From Knufia peltigerae (lineage: Eukaryota > Ascomycota > Eurotiomycetes > Chaetothyriales > Trichomeriaceae), in contig JAPDRN010000079.1 in assembly GCA_030247855.1 (NCBI GenBank), forward strand, positions 1 to 64,000: a stretch of 64,000 bases of DNA. The letters are read 5' to 3'. The notes beneath the pieces are model-generated. The model saw only the letters and a list, made by a program, of their open reading frames with translations, did no database searches and was not told where the DNA came from. Numbering within the stretch: the stretch's first letter is position 1; each line of letters begins with the position of its first letter. The position numbers and the translations under genes were made by a program. Of the stretch, positions 1-10,490 are shown piece after piece.

Positions 1-575
1 CACACCCACGGGGCACGCAAGAGGGTATTTATAATTGTGACTTCTGAGAACGAGTCGGAAGGCGGTGTCCCCCCATAAAGAACTACTCTCTACTCGACTC
101 AGGCAATCACAACAACGCATTTCTGCAGCGGCAAGAATGGCAGAAATGAATGGTCCCTCCAAAGTGTGAAATGCAAAATAGTTACCCGTTGGTCGGGACT
201 CCGTGACCGGGGAAGCCGGGGTCTCGGGGCTGATGTCGGTGTCGGGTACTCGTGTCCCCCAAACGACTGTCCCGAATAGCCACAACGGGTGGGTGTTGTC
301 TTGTGTGTGTGTCAGAGTGTGTGAGTACATGAGAGAGAGAGAGAGAGAGACATTGTGGTCACTGCGGACGGAATGAATTCAATCCCATTTAAAAACTTGC
401 GGAATTCTATCATTATACGGCCTCCTCTTCCAATCTCCATTTGAGAAAAAGTCTCACACATTATACACACAGAAACCATCGTCGTCGGGCTTTTTTGGCG
501 GAACAACACAAAAGACTCGTTGAGTGAATAGCCACACGCCCAGACCCACAAAGTCAGCCCTCCCTGGACAACAAG
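1..575. other. upstream region of the MDR oxidoreductase gene
   Basis: No gene is supported at the left edge. The stretch contains a short GT-rich run near 302-312 and a pure GA dinucleotide run at 331-350. It presumably carries the promoter and 5' UTR of the plus-strand oxidoreductase that starts at 576. An open frame on the minus strand here runs into that gene and is a shadow. Confidence 0.6.
331..350. repeat. (GA)10 microsatellite
   Basis: Ten uninterrupted GA units lie about 225 bp upstream of the oxidoreductase start. Pyrimidine/purine-rich runs are common in fungal promoters, so this may be part of the 5' region rather than a selfish repeat. Confidence 0.9.
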
Positions 576-1547
576 ATGAGAGCCGTTCAGATACTGGGAA
601 ACACCTCGTCCCCCCGAATCACGACAAACAGTTCCATAGCCACTCCCGTCCCCAAGGGAGCCGAAATCCTGGTTCGAGTCCTTGCCGCTGGAGTCACCGG
701 CGACGAGGTGACGTGGCCCGAAGTGTACGCATCGCCATCTCGAATCCCTGGAAACGAGGTGTCGGGGACCGTTCGAGGTCTGGGCCCCGAGTACACCGGC
801 CGACTCGAGGTCGGTCAGGACGTCGCCGCCCTCCTCGCGGCCGACCGTGCCCAAGGTGGTCAAGCGGAATACACCATGTGCCTCGACGAGGAGGTTTCGC
901 GCCTGGATCCGACCACCATTTCGCACGTCGAAGCCGCGGCGTTGCCCATCCCGATCCTCACGGCCTGGGAGGCACTCGTGGACTACGGAAAACTTGCCGC
1001 CGGTATGACAATCCTCGTCACTGGAGCGTCCGGCGCCGTCGGAAAATTGGCGGTACAGTTGGCTCTGAAACTTTTTGATGGTGACGACATCAAGGTGATT
1101 GCTCTGGCTTCATCCAAGAATCATGACGCCCTCAAGCAACTCGGAGTACACGAGGTACACGACTACGACATCAACCCAAACTGGGAAGACAATATTGACA
1201 ATGTCGACTTGGTCTTTGACACGGTAGGAGGAGAAGTCTTGACAAAGACCTGGAAGACCCTCAAGAGTAATAATGGTGGAACTATCGTCACAGTTGGCGA
1301 TCCAGCCCCGGAGTGGGCTTTCAACAAGAAAATCAAACCCAAAGAGTCCATAGACCACCCAGGTGTGAACCATATACATTTTATCGTCAAGCCAGACTCA
1401 CACAGACTGAGTCAGGCTCTGGAAATGGTTAGCCAGGGCACAATCAAACCGTTGGAAGTCGAGTCGTTCCCTTTTGAAGAGGCAGAACAGGCTTGGGAAC
1501 GTGCGAGACAAAGAGGAAGGAACAAGAAGGTGGTGATTACGTTTTGA
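576..1547 (+). CDS. MDR-family NAD(P)H quinone oxidoreductase / zinc-free alcohol dehydrogenase-like
   Basis: Intronless gene of 323 aa, the usual length for the zeta-crystallin (quinone oxidoreductase) branch of medium-chain dehydrogenases/reductases. The N-terminal GroES-like catalytic fold covers about residues 1-130. The Rossmann dinucleotide site is seen as VTGASGAVGKLAVQLA near residue 148. The catalytic-zinc His/Cys set and the structural-zinc four-Cys lobe are absent, so a reductase of quinones, enones or similar substrates is more likely than a classical alcohol dehydrogenase. Family knowledge predicts NADPH-dependent reduction in the cytosol; the substrate cannot be read from sequence. 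It converges on the Zn2Cys6 gene with only 129 bp between the two coding ends and may belong to the small metabolic group of 0.5-10.5 kb. The ATG at 576 gives a normal family N-terminus (MRAVQI). Confidence 0.88.
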   Translation: MRAVQILGNTSSPRITTNSSIATPVPKGAEILVRVLAAGVTGDEVTWPEVYASPSRIPGNEVSGTVRGLGPEYTGRLEVGQDVAALLAADRAQGGQAEYTMCLDEEVSRLDPTTISHVEAAALPIPILTAWEALVDYGKLAAGMTILVTGASGAVGKLAVQLALKLFDGDDIKVIALASSKNHDALKQLGVHEVHDYDINPNWEDNIDNVDLVFDTVGGEVLTKTWKTLKSNNGGTIVTVGDPAPEWAFNKKIKPKESIDHPGVNHIHFIVKPDSHRLSQALEMVSQGTIKPLEVESFPFEEAEQAWERARQRGRNKKVVITF

Positions 1548-1676
1548 AGGCTTTTTGGAAAAGAAAAAAAAAGACTCGGGCAAAAAGGACAAAGGTTTTT
1601 GCAATGAATGGGCAACGTCGTCACCCTAGTAAAAGAGCCTTTACAACCGCAAAACTGCCAACGGGGAAACTTACGT

Positions 1677-3877
1677 TCATAGAGGGTTGTTGTCTGTCCA
1701 CCAAGAGAGGTCTTGACCAAAATCGTTCGAATTATTATACCATCCGCATACATCCTCCATAGATCCTAAGGAAGCAAATATATCGAAGTCGCTAGACAAC
1801 GGATCTACTACGTCGGATCCCTCATTCGTCGTTTGACCACCACCCTGGTCGCTGCTTGAAGAAAGACTTGGAACTTGACTGTTTCCAAGTACACTGTCGT
1901 CTGGCTTGGTGGTGGTGGTGGTCGTCGTTGTCGTCATCGCCGCAGCCTGGGGTCTGGGCCCCGCCACCAACCCGAGAGCATGTCGAGCGATGATTTGGAT
2001 TTCTTGCACGTTCTTGGCCGTCCTGGGCCACAACTCACCCAGGACCTTGAGGCACCCAATGGTCATACGGATCTGATCTCTGGCGATGGCGAGTTCTTTC
2101 CCTTTGAACAAAAACTTACAACCCGAGAGCAGGGCCAGGGTTCCTTCGCTGACCATGCAGGTGGTAAAGGGACTGTGGTGGAATTGTTTCTCGGTCGGCA
2201 ACGCCAAAAGGCGAATCTGCGCTTCTGTCGATTTCAAGACTCGCACCGTATGCACATTGATGAGTTCCGTGGTGGGTGTTTCGCGGGGAGGCGCTCGGGC
2301 ACAAGTCGAGATCCATTCTATCGCGTTGAACTTGAGATCTGATAATGGTCTGTGGAGGCCGACAGTTGCGCTGTAAGAAGAATGGGGAAAATTCAGCTTT
2401 TTGTTGGTAGCAGTTTCTTACTGCAAAGTGACCTTTGAAGGGGATCCAAAAGTGATAAATGCACAGAAAAACTTACACGTGAATCAACAGGTGTGCTTGA
2501 AACATGAGTTCATCCAACTCCCCAGTTTTACTCAGGACCTGTTTCCGATCACCCTTGGGCAATAAAAGGAGCCATCCATTGATGACGGCATCGGCGGCCT
2601 GGAGAATCTGCTGGGAGCATTCGCTCGTCGCCACCTTTGGTGCTGTGGATATCGCCAGTGCGGCACATCGTACGGCACCAATGAGATAGGCAAAGGACGA
2701 AAAGGAGGTTGATTCTGGAGCCAGGTCGCGGCAATCGAAATCTTGTAGCGTCTTGGGTGGCTCGGGGATTTGCTACAGACAACAAGGGCAATATTTAGTC
2801 GTTTGTAACCAAAGCAATGCGACAAATGCTGACATAGGAAAAACAAGGGGCGTCGATTTTAAAAGGGCAGCGCTGGCCAGGTGGACTACTACTACTCACC
2901 CCTTGCTCATACTCCCACTCCTCGCATGGCAAGTCGACAGTGGCGACGACATCCACAGTGGCGAAATTCATGGTTCCAAGGGTTCCGGCGTAAAAGGCGT
3001 CGACCATGTACAGGGTCCACCACGTCCGTCTCCAGCACTCTGTTAGTACGGCATCTTGCGAGCCGTGCTTTTCTGCAAAGTCCTGTCGAAACATTTGCAG
3101 ATCGAGTCCCAGTCGAACGGCAGCGTCCATTTCCCCCTTGGATTCGTCCTTGTAATTGTTCCAGAACAACGCTATGGAATACAGTGTTCGGCATTGCACC
3201 ATGATCGGGTCCGCAGGCGAAGCTGCCGCGAAACAACTCTCGACATGATCCCTGAGAGACGTCGACCATTCTCGAGAGCTGTAGATGTGACCGATGAGGC
3301 GAAGTATGGCGACGAGAGGTCTCAGATTCAGCTTTATGCTTGGGGTCCGGTGGATTCGCGTCAAGTGCTTATGTGGCAAGACAAGTGGGTGAAATTTATG
3401 AAAGTTCTTGTAGTACGAAGCGATCAAAGGATCTCCTTCAATGTCGTCGCCAATGTCTATTCGGGGCGAGCTTGGTGACCCTGCATTCGACGACTCACCA
3501 CTCAGGCCATAGTCGTTGGTGATGTCTGGTTCGACGTCGTCGCCAGGCAGTCGCGGTGGTGGATGTTCCTGATGCCGGTGAGCCCGAGAGGATTGTTGTA
3601 GTGGACTCAAGATGTCGGCCGATTCTGCCTGAGTCGCTCCCGATCCCGTGGCCGCGAGCCTTTTGCGTCGCTCAGCAAGAGCGGCACGGTCGAGGCCACC
3701 TCTTCGCGACTGAGTGTACTGGCATTTCTGGGCGGCTACGGTACACCGGCTACAATACGGTCGAACTCCATCACATTTCAGGTGCCGTGAGCGGCAGGGC
3801 AAGCAGGCTAGGGAAGAGCGTGGTTTGTGCCTTCTGTTTAGCGGTGCTGCAGGTGTAGCAACGGTATCCGTATTCAT
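1677..3877 (-). CDS. Zn2Cys6 fungal-specific transcription factor
   Basis: Three exons on the minus strand: 3877-2900, 2772-2477 and 2370-1677. Introns of 127 and 106 nt have GTGAGT and GTAAGT donors and TAG/CAG acceptors; all phases close to give 655 aa. The binuclear cluster is at residues 25-52, spaced C-x2-C-x6-C-x6-C-x2-C-x6-C, and is followed by a basic linker with RRKR. The middle region (about 170-480) looks like the fungal-specific regulatory domain, including the motif YSIALFWNNYKDE. The C-terminus has a poly-Thr run and an acidic/aromatic tail that may activate transcription. Family knowledge makes it a nuclear DNA-binding regulator of nearby or pathway genes. It lies between the MDR oxidoreductase and the alpha/beta hydrolase, so control of this group is a reasonable but untested inference. 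Confidence 0.88.
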
Positions 3878-4501
3878 GGGACCATTCTTTGAGGTGAAGT
3901 GATAGCTTCAGCCGTCCGGGCCTCGTTCGTCTCTGTCGATGTTGGAAGATGTGAGATTCATTCTCCCTGCAGGGATGTCTGTCCGCGATAGCGAGTACGC
4001 GGGAACTCGGGTACTCACTCGGGTACCCGATGGCGGGGTGAGCCTACTATTACTTACGGTGGCACATAGACCACTCGAGTGTACTAGGGTGAGGTACTCG
4101 CACAAGTAACGTCTTAGCCTTACTCTTGTGGTAACAAGGCTGAGACTTCACTTCTTCTCACACATGCTAAAGACCATGGTCCCGTGATAACGTATGCAAA
4201 GACTCTAGGCAGGACCTTGAGTGAATCAGCGGAGTGGATGCTGGTTAGGAGGATCTCAATATCGCGGTCATCTCATTGTGATTGACACCGCTTCGAGACG
4301 CGGAGAGAGGGCATGGAATGGAGAATGAGATGATAGTATACAATATAGAGCAACATCACCCACAGGGGTGTACCTGACAAGGTGTTCCAGATGGGCATGG
4401 TCATTGTCTCCCGCCAAATGGCTTATGGCTGAGCAGAGAATAGTAATAATGAAATGATAACAATATTTTTACAATAGTTCCTCTTCGTCAGCAATCATCA
4501 T
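3878..4501. other. intergenic: promoter side of the Zn2Cys6 gene, 3' side of the hydrolase
   Basis: No ORF of note. Positions 3990-4110 are rich in short GTAC/GAGT words, including a GGGTACCCGA-type palindrome near 4020. The region should include the promoter of the minus-strand Zn2Cys6 gene and the terminator of the minus-strand hydrolase. Confidence 0.5.
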
Positions 4502-5591
4502 TCACGCCTGCAAAACGCCTTGCAGAATAGCCTCACCTCTGTCATCGTCGATGGTGAAATGCGTCTTTCCTGGGAACTCTTTCAAGGTGGCCCCTTTCAG
4601 TCGACTTTGCATATACCTTCCCATTCGGATCGGTGTATTTGTGTCGTCTGTGCCATAAAAGAACGTGCTCCGCTTCACCTCGACATCTTCGAGCCTGAAG
4701 CCCCAATTCTCCCCTAATATCCTCATCTCCTCGTTTGAGCCATCTAGATCCTGCCTGTAAGTTTCCCTAAATGTATCACGCACAACGTCCATGTAAAATT
4801 GGTCCTCGAATAGTGCTTGCTCCTCTTTCGACTGGTACTTGGCCGTCTTAAGTAAGAACGCCTCGGTGACTTTGGGATCCGGGTCTTTCGCCGCTGGAGC
4901 AACGAAATGGGCATCGAACCAACCCATCAATGACGGCATCCACTTGTACACAAATAACGCAGATCTACCGAGAAGTGTCACTAGAACCGGATGGGAACGT
5001 CAGTGGATCAAATCGCTCTCAGGTACTTGTACATCAGGTACTTGTACAGATGCACGGAAAGAGAAATACATCATTCATAACAACATCATCGGTCTTGTAG
5101 GCTTGTGAAAGACGTAATTGCCATCTGATTTTTCCTTCCTGATAGAATCGGGAAAACAAGCGAGACTTACTGCCTTTCAGACCGATCTCTGGTGGCCCTG
5201 CCCCGGCCCAAACGTTCACACTCAACAATTGAGATTTCGGCAACTCCTTTGCGCATGCCAGTGCAAAAGGTCCACCTCCAGACCCGCCAAGGACATGGTA
5301 GCGGTCGAGCTTGAGCTGTTGTGTCAATGTCTGCACATCTCGTGGCCAATCCAGCAATGTCCGGCCCGGGGAATTTGTCGAAAGACCCATTCCCGGACGG
5401 TCGGGAGCGATCAAGCGTGCGTTGAGCTTCTTGGCCGAGGACTCCCAAAGCCGATATTCGAGGCGGCATGACGGCGTGCCATGCATACATATGATCGGAG
5501 TGCCTGTAAGGTTGCCGTACTCGGCATAAGCAAGAGTCCGACCATCTGCGAGAGATATGGTTTGAGTTTCCTTATCGTCGAGGCTCGTCAT
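4502..5591 (-). CDS. alpha/beta hydrolase-fold protein
   Basis: Two exons, 5591-5171 and 4980-4502, are joined across a 190-nt intron (donor GTAAGT, acceptor CTAG, branch-like CTGAC about 18 nt upstream). The junction rebuilds an ATG codon and the continuous family motif PPEIGLKGM. The product is 299 aa from the ATG at 5591; an in-frame ATG at 5639 would add 16 residues. The fold is shown by the oxyanion loop CMHGTP (residues 35-40), the nucleophile elbow GGSGGG with Ser104, a late Asp in YGTDD and a late His in GKTHFTI, giving a complete Ser-Asp-His triad. No signal peptide, so probably cytosolic. Substrate unknown: a lactone, ester or C-C bond hydrolase are all possible. It is divergent from the carboxymuconolactone-decarboxylase-like gene. 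The intron holds a 15-bp tandem duplication. Confidence 0.88.
5021..5050. repeat. 15-bp tandem duplication inside the hydrolase intron
   Basis: Two adjacent 15-bp units, 5021-5035 and 5036-5050, match at 13 positions and share the core AGGTACTTGTACA. Most likely a replication-slippage duplication; it helps explain why this intron (190 nt) is longer than most in the window. Confidence 0.9.
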
Positions 5592-6429
5592 TATTGAATC
5601 TTTTGTTCGTTGGAGGGGGGAAAGGTGGGTGGCTAGCAAAAGAGTCCGAGAAGAAGGAGGAATATATCCTCCTGCGGTGATCCGACGACAAGCGTGTGAG
5701 CGTCTAGCCCCGTGTGTGAACTCTCAATCATATCGGCATTTCAATGAATTATATACCCACATTACGTCCACTTCTTGACCAAGGGACGTGGAAAGGAGAT
5801 CACACTCTGGGTGGAAGACACACCATATTAGGCTTGAGTCACCCACGCAACACGAACACGAACACGAGTGCGAACACGAATACGACTTCTAGACCATGGT
5901 CTTTGTACGAGTTGGTACTAGGTGGAAACCTTGTTAGACTCTCGCCGCACTTTCCTCAAATGGTGCTCGGTGGCTCTTTATTGAGATCTCAGCACTAGCA
6001 TCAGTCACTATTAGTAGATGAAGATATGTACGGAGTACAGGAGTTGCAACAGATTGGTGGATTGGGGTGATCAAAGTCTTGAGGAGTGCAAATGAATCCT
6101 ACTAATTTAATACTGCTTATGCTTATTGTATCGTTTACGAGTAACGGGAGGATATTTGATCGACGCCTGTGCTTTGGGATTCTTTTACATAGAAACTCCA
6201 ACTTTGTTCAAAATCTTTCCCCGACAATTATTGAACCATCGTACGACTCCATAGTCATTTGTTTGCTATTCACTTATTATCCTCGGTACCTTGACCGTAG
6301 ACGAACAACACCAGACCGCATTCAAGTGTGAATATTCCTTGGAAAAGAAAGAAGATCGTCCTCTGTGTCAGTGAGGAGAATACTTTGACTTTTCCCTTCT
6401 GGCATTTCTTGAGCAGAGAGCGGGAAATA
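5592..6429. other. divergent promoter region between hydrolase and CMD-like gene
   Basis: No gene is supported in these 838 bp. It holds a degenerate hexamer repeat of the CGAACA type at about 5845-5885, TATA-like words near 5663 and 5748, and one GTACGGAGTAC word at 6028-6038. As the only spacer between two genes transcribed away from each other it probably serves both. Confidence 0.55.
5845..5885. repeat. degenerate CGAACA-type hexamer repeat
   Basis: About six imperfect copies of an ACACGA hexamer, interrupted by one GTGCGA variant, lie in the divergent promoter. A simple minisatellite with no coding role. Confidence 0.8.
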
Positions 6430-7563
6430 ATGGCAACGTTGGAACAACCGAACCCGCCCACGAAAGAGCAGTGGGATCAACTATGTCAAGATGTCAAGAG
6501 TAACTTGATGCAAGAGATGGGATCCGACACTTGGTATTTGATCATTGTAAGTTGCACATATGTCCACCTGGGGAGGTTCTTTTGCTTTGCTTTTTGCTCA
6601 ACCACCTCCCCATCCACCCATGGCTTGTCGTTGTCTACAAGTTGAAAAGAAAGTGTACCAGGCACTACAAAAAATGAGAGAATTGACTACGGAGTAATAC
6701 TAACCTTTGGGTTTTCTCATGTACGCAGGCCACAGCTATAACCGTCTCTCCACGACCACACCTCCTCGCCGACTTCTGGAAGTACCTCACCAGTCACGAC
6801 TCCTCCTTCAGCACTCCCGACTCGAAATCTCGCCTCTCCAAACGCCTCGGTGACTTGCTCTACAAACAACTCACACTATCCGGTGCTCCGCAAGTCCTCA
6901 GCGCACTCATCCCCCTGGCCAAAGTTCAAATGCCCGAGGGTGAGACCTCTCAAAGAGGAGAATTAGAGATTGATTCATGGTTAGTTGTTTCCTTCGTTCA
7001 CAAACTGCCCGTGTTTGGCTCCCTGTGTCTTGTGCTTATCATCATCGCTGTGATTTAGGTCCGATACTACCCTTCCAAATCTACACGCACGAGGGGTCGA
7101 GACCATCACCTCAATCTACGGAACTCTGTGGCCCCGGATCTTCAACACCTTCGGCCCTTACCGCAAGGACATGGGTCTACACGAACTGACCGTCGTGTAC
7201 GGTTTGTATCTGTCCGACTTTACACACCTGTCACCTCTCGAGACCGAGACGATCGCATACACAAACATCACGTGCCAGGGCCTCGCGGGTCCCAGTCTCT
7301 GGCACGTCCGAGGCCTGGGCAGGGTGTTGGGGGCGAGGGGCACCGACGAGACGAGCATGAAGGTCGGACGGGCCAAGGACGTCATTCGAGGCGTCAAGGT
7401 CGCCGTCGCCACCGTGGTCGAGTTTGTGGGAGACGAGTTCGTCAAGAGGAGTAGACTCGACGGGGGCCTGGACGGAACCCAAGGGTGGCCGAATGTCGGG
7501 GACGTCTCTAGAGAGTTGGGAGGATGGGGAGATGATGAAGAAGAGACCAATAAGACCAAATGA
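6430..7563 (+). CDS. carboxymuconolactone decarboxylase / AhpD-like protein
   Basis: Three exons, 6430-6546, 6729-6979 and 7059-7563, close in frame to 290 aa. Introns are 182 and 79 nt, with donors GTAAGT and GTTAGT and acceptors GCAG and TTTAG. The helical AhpD-like fold is suggested by residues about 165-255, with the fungal subfamily motif LETETIAYTNITCQGLAGP followed by SLWHVRGLGRVLG. The CxxC redox pair of true AhpD is missing: only one Cys (in ITCQ) and a nearby His remain. Peroxidase activity like bacterial AhpD is therefore doubtful; a decarboxylase-like or non-redox role is possible. No targeting signal is visible. It is divergent from the hydrolase and convergent (149 bp) with the beta-glucosidase. 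The start at 6430 is preferred to an upstream in-frame ATG because it begins the conserved part. Confidence 0.82.
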
Positions 7564-7712
7564 GCCTGACTGGTGATGGAGCTAGAGTCCTTCTTTGAGG
7601 AGATAGACAAGTTATCTAGATGCAAGACCTGAAGTAGGGCAAAGCTGAGGCAGGGCAAGGTAGCCCAGCCTTTGTTGTCGGTGATGAATGATGAAGGGTG
7701 TCGTCTAGAATT

Positions 7713-10490
7713 CTACAGACCAAGCCACCAAGTTGTCTTTTCGACATGGAAACTCCCTGCGCTCACCAGGTCCTCTACGCGACTACTGTTCCCCACCAAC
7801 ACTTCATACTCACCCTTTTCGTACATCCATTTCTCCTCGGCCTCGTCCCAAAGGGCCGCGGCGTACTGGTCGATTTTGACCTGGACCGTCCTTGATTCTC
7901 CGGGCGCCAAATCCACGACTTTTGTGAACCCTTGAAGTTCACGTTTGGGTCGACGAACCTGGCTCGTCTTGGCGTGTACATAAACCTGTACCGTTTCCGT
8001 GCCTGTGACCTTGCCTGTGTTTGTGACCGTGACGGACACCCAGTCTCGCGAGACGGCCGACGAGGTGGTGGTGGTGTCGGGAGCGATGACAAAGGTGGTG
8101 TACGACAGCCCGTGACCGAACGAGAACACGGGAGGCCTCTCAAGTTCGTCATAAAACTTGTAACCTACAAAGACGTCCTCGCCGTACAACACCCTACCCC
8201 CCGTGCTACCCCAGTTCAGAAAGGCCGGGTTGTCCCGGATCTCCCGGGGCCAACTCAGGGGCAGTTTGCCGCTGGGGCAGAAATCCCCGAACAGGACGTC
8301 GGCGACGCCGTTGCCCGTCTCGTTGCCGCCGTACCAGGCGTGGACGAGGGTGCCGGCCCGGGGTTCCCAAGGCGCCGCGAAGGGGGTGCCGGACTGGGTG
8401 ACGACGACGGTGTTGGGTTGAGCGGCCAGCACCCTCGCCACCAAGTCGTCGATCCCCGGAGGGAGACAGAACCCGACCCGGTCGGCCCCTTCGCACTCCC
8501 ACTCCTCACTCAATCCGGTGCACAGGACGGCGTAGTCTGCTTCCCTGGCGACGTCGCAGGCTCGCCCGATCGAGGCCTCTCGGCTCTCGACGTGCGGTGC
8601 GGCTCCCAGGCGAAACCCTCCGCCTCCAAACGTCGTCACGCCGACCTGAGGACTCGTCGACGTCGCCGAGCTGGCAAACTCGACCGTCACCTCGTAACCC
8701 TTTCCGCCCTCGAGTGTCTTCGTGCCTCGCCTCTTGGGGGTGCCCTTTCCGAAAAAGGCCCCTCCGGCCCCCTGCCGTTCCTCGCGCCGTCCCGACTCGT
8801 CAATCACCAACTCCCCGCCGACGTAGACATCGGCCGTGCCGTAGACCGACAGACCAAAGTCCCACTCCCCGGACTCGTCGGGGGTGAAGACGGTCTTGGC
8901 CGTGATGTAAAAAAGGTCAAAGTTGAGTCCCGGGTGCTTGTAGTCCATGAGTTGACAGTAAGCGGTCTGAAAGCGTTCCACGGCCACGCAGACTCGGTCG
9001 GGAGTTGATGGAGGAGAGTTGTAAAAGTACATGACCCCGCCGCCAGGGCGGTTGTTACCGTCGTCTTCGTCGTTGTCGTCGGGTCGTCGGACGAGCTTGT
9101 CCAGGATGGGTAGCATGTTGTACGCTGGCATGCCGACTTCATGCGTCACCTCGACGCCCGCCGCGGCGTACCTCGCACTCAACGCCTCCCAAGGCGTCAC
9201 GGTGTAATACGGTTGAAGGACCGCACTGCCCCCTCCAGACACGACGGGCAGTTTCATGTGCGATCCCAACAGGGCGACCTTCTTCGTCTTTGCTGTGCTC
9301 GGGAGCGGGAGGAGTCCAGAGTCGTTCTTCAACACCACGATGGATTTTCTGCAAAGGTCTCGGTTCAGAGCTCGGTCTAGAGGAGTGTTGCGAACCACCC
9401 CTTGCTGTCCTTCTGTCTGTGGCTCCGCGCCTGTCACCGCCACTCGAGGTACGTCTGTGGTCGCCCGCTTCACAAATGCCAACACGCGCCTTGCCCGCTC
9501 GTCCAACACAGACTGCTTGATGAGTCGCGAACTCTGGACAAAGTCGCCCAGCCGGCCGCGCATCTTGGGCGGCCCGGGCATTTCGAGGTCCAAGCCGGCG
9601 TTGACGGCCTCAGTCGTGGAGAAGGTTCCGTGCCAGTCGCTGACGACCAGGGGGTCCCACTTCCATTCCTCCCTGACGATCCCCGTGATGAAGCGAGGGT
9701 CGTGAGCCACGTGCACGCCGTTGATCTTGTTGTACGAGGTCATGAGTACACCCGGGCGGGCGTCGCGGGCCACGATCTGGAAGGGACGGAGGTAGACCTC
9801 ACGCAGGGCCCGCGGGGTGATGAGGGTGTCGACGGCCCTTCGTTCGTGCTCCTGGTCGTTGGCGACAAAGTGTTTCGGGGATGCCTGGACCCCGGTGCTC
9901 TCGCAGCCGCGCACGATGCTCGCCGCCAGCGTGCCCGACAGGTGAGGGTCTTCCGAGTACGACTCGAACCCTCGCCCTCCCAACGGCGACCGTTGGATGT
10001 TGATCGTCGGGCCCAGCCAGCAGTGGGCGCCCTTGGCGATGCATTCGCTCCCCAAAAGCTTGCCGGCGTCGAAGAGCAGGTCCCTGTCCCACGTCGCCCC
10101 CAGCGCAGTGCCGCAAGGTATACACGCCGCCGACACGCCACCGAAGAAGCGCGTCCCTCGGATCCCATTCGGTCCGTCGCTGAAGCGTACCTTCGGTACG
10201 TTGAATCGTTCGAGTGCGGCGGTGTGCCAGAAGTCGGCGCCTGTGTATGGCATTCAGTCAGTCAATGCCCTCCATCACTCTATGATGGCGGCATGACCGG
10301 TCTTGACCATTGTCACCGGCATCATCATTCGCCATTATGTGTCCATCCTCTTTCCGAGACTTTGATATGTAGAATAGAGGGGGAGAGAGAGAAGAGAAGA
10401 GAAAGAAAAAGGCATTAACGAACCAGAAAGGAGACTCCACTTCTCGACATTCGTGGCTCTTTCTATCACGTCCTCCGGCTCAAACGACAT
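7713..10490 (-). CDS. GH3 beta-glucosidase (intracellular, PA14-containing)
   Basis: Two exons, 10490-10424 (67 nt) and 10240-7713, give 864 aa. The long second exon alone lacks the family N-terminus. Splicing the short upstream exon over a 183-nt intron (donor GTTCGT, acceptor ACAG, phase 1) restores the conserved stretch SLLSGADFWHT. The GH3 N-terminal barrel follows, with KHFVANDQEHERR and the nucleophile Asp in VVSDWHGT (about residue 224). Next are the C-terminal sandwich domain, an inserted PA14 carbohydrate-binding domain (about residues 415-560) and a fibronectin-III-like tail. No signal peptide is seen, as in cytosolic fungal beta-glucosidases; it should hydrolyse terminal beta-glucosides or aryl-glucosides. 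Codons are strongly GC-ending, which creates long antisense open frames. Confidence 0.92.

Noticed and set aside
5139..5170. A 32-nt intron in the hydrolase gene using the near CAG acceptor
   Set aside because: Too short for this genome and it leads to a non-family sequence; the 190-nt intron restores the conserved GLKGM junction.
7932..10418. Long plus-strand open frames (338 and 358 codons) opposite the beta-glucosidase
   Set aside because: They are a by-product of strong C/G third-position bias in the GH3 gene; no motif, Arg/Pro/Gly-rich composition, and the sense frame is a clear enzyme.
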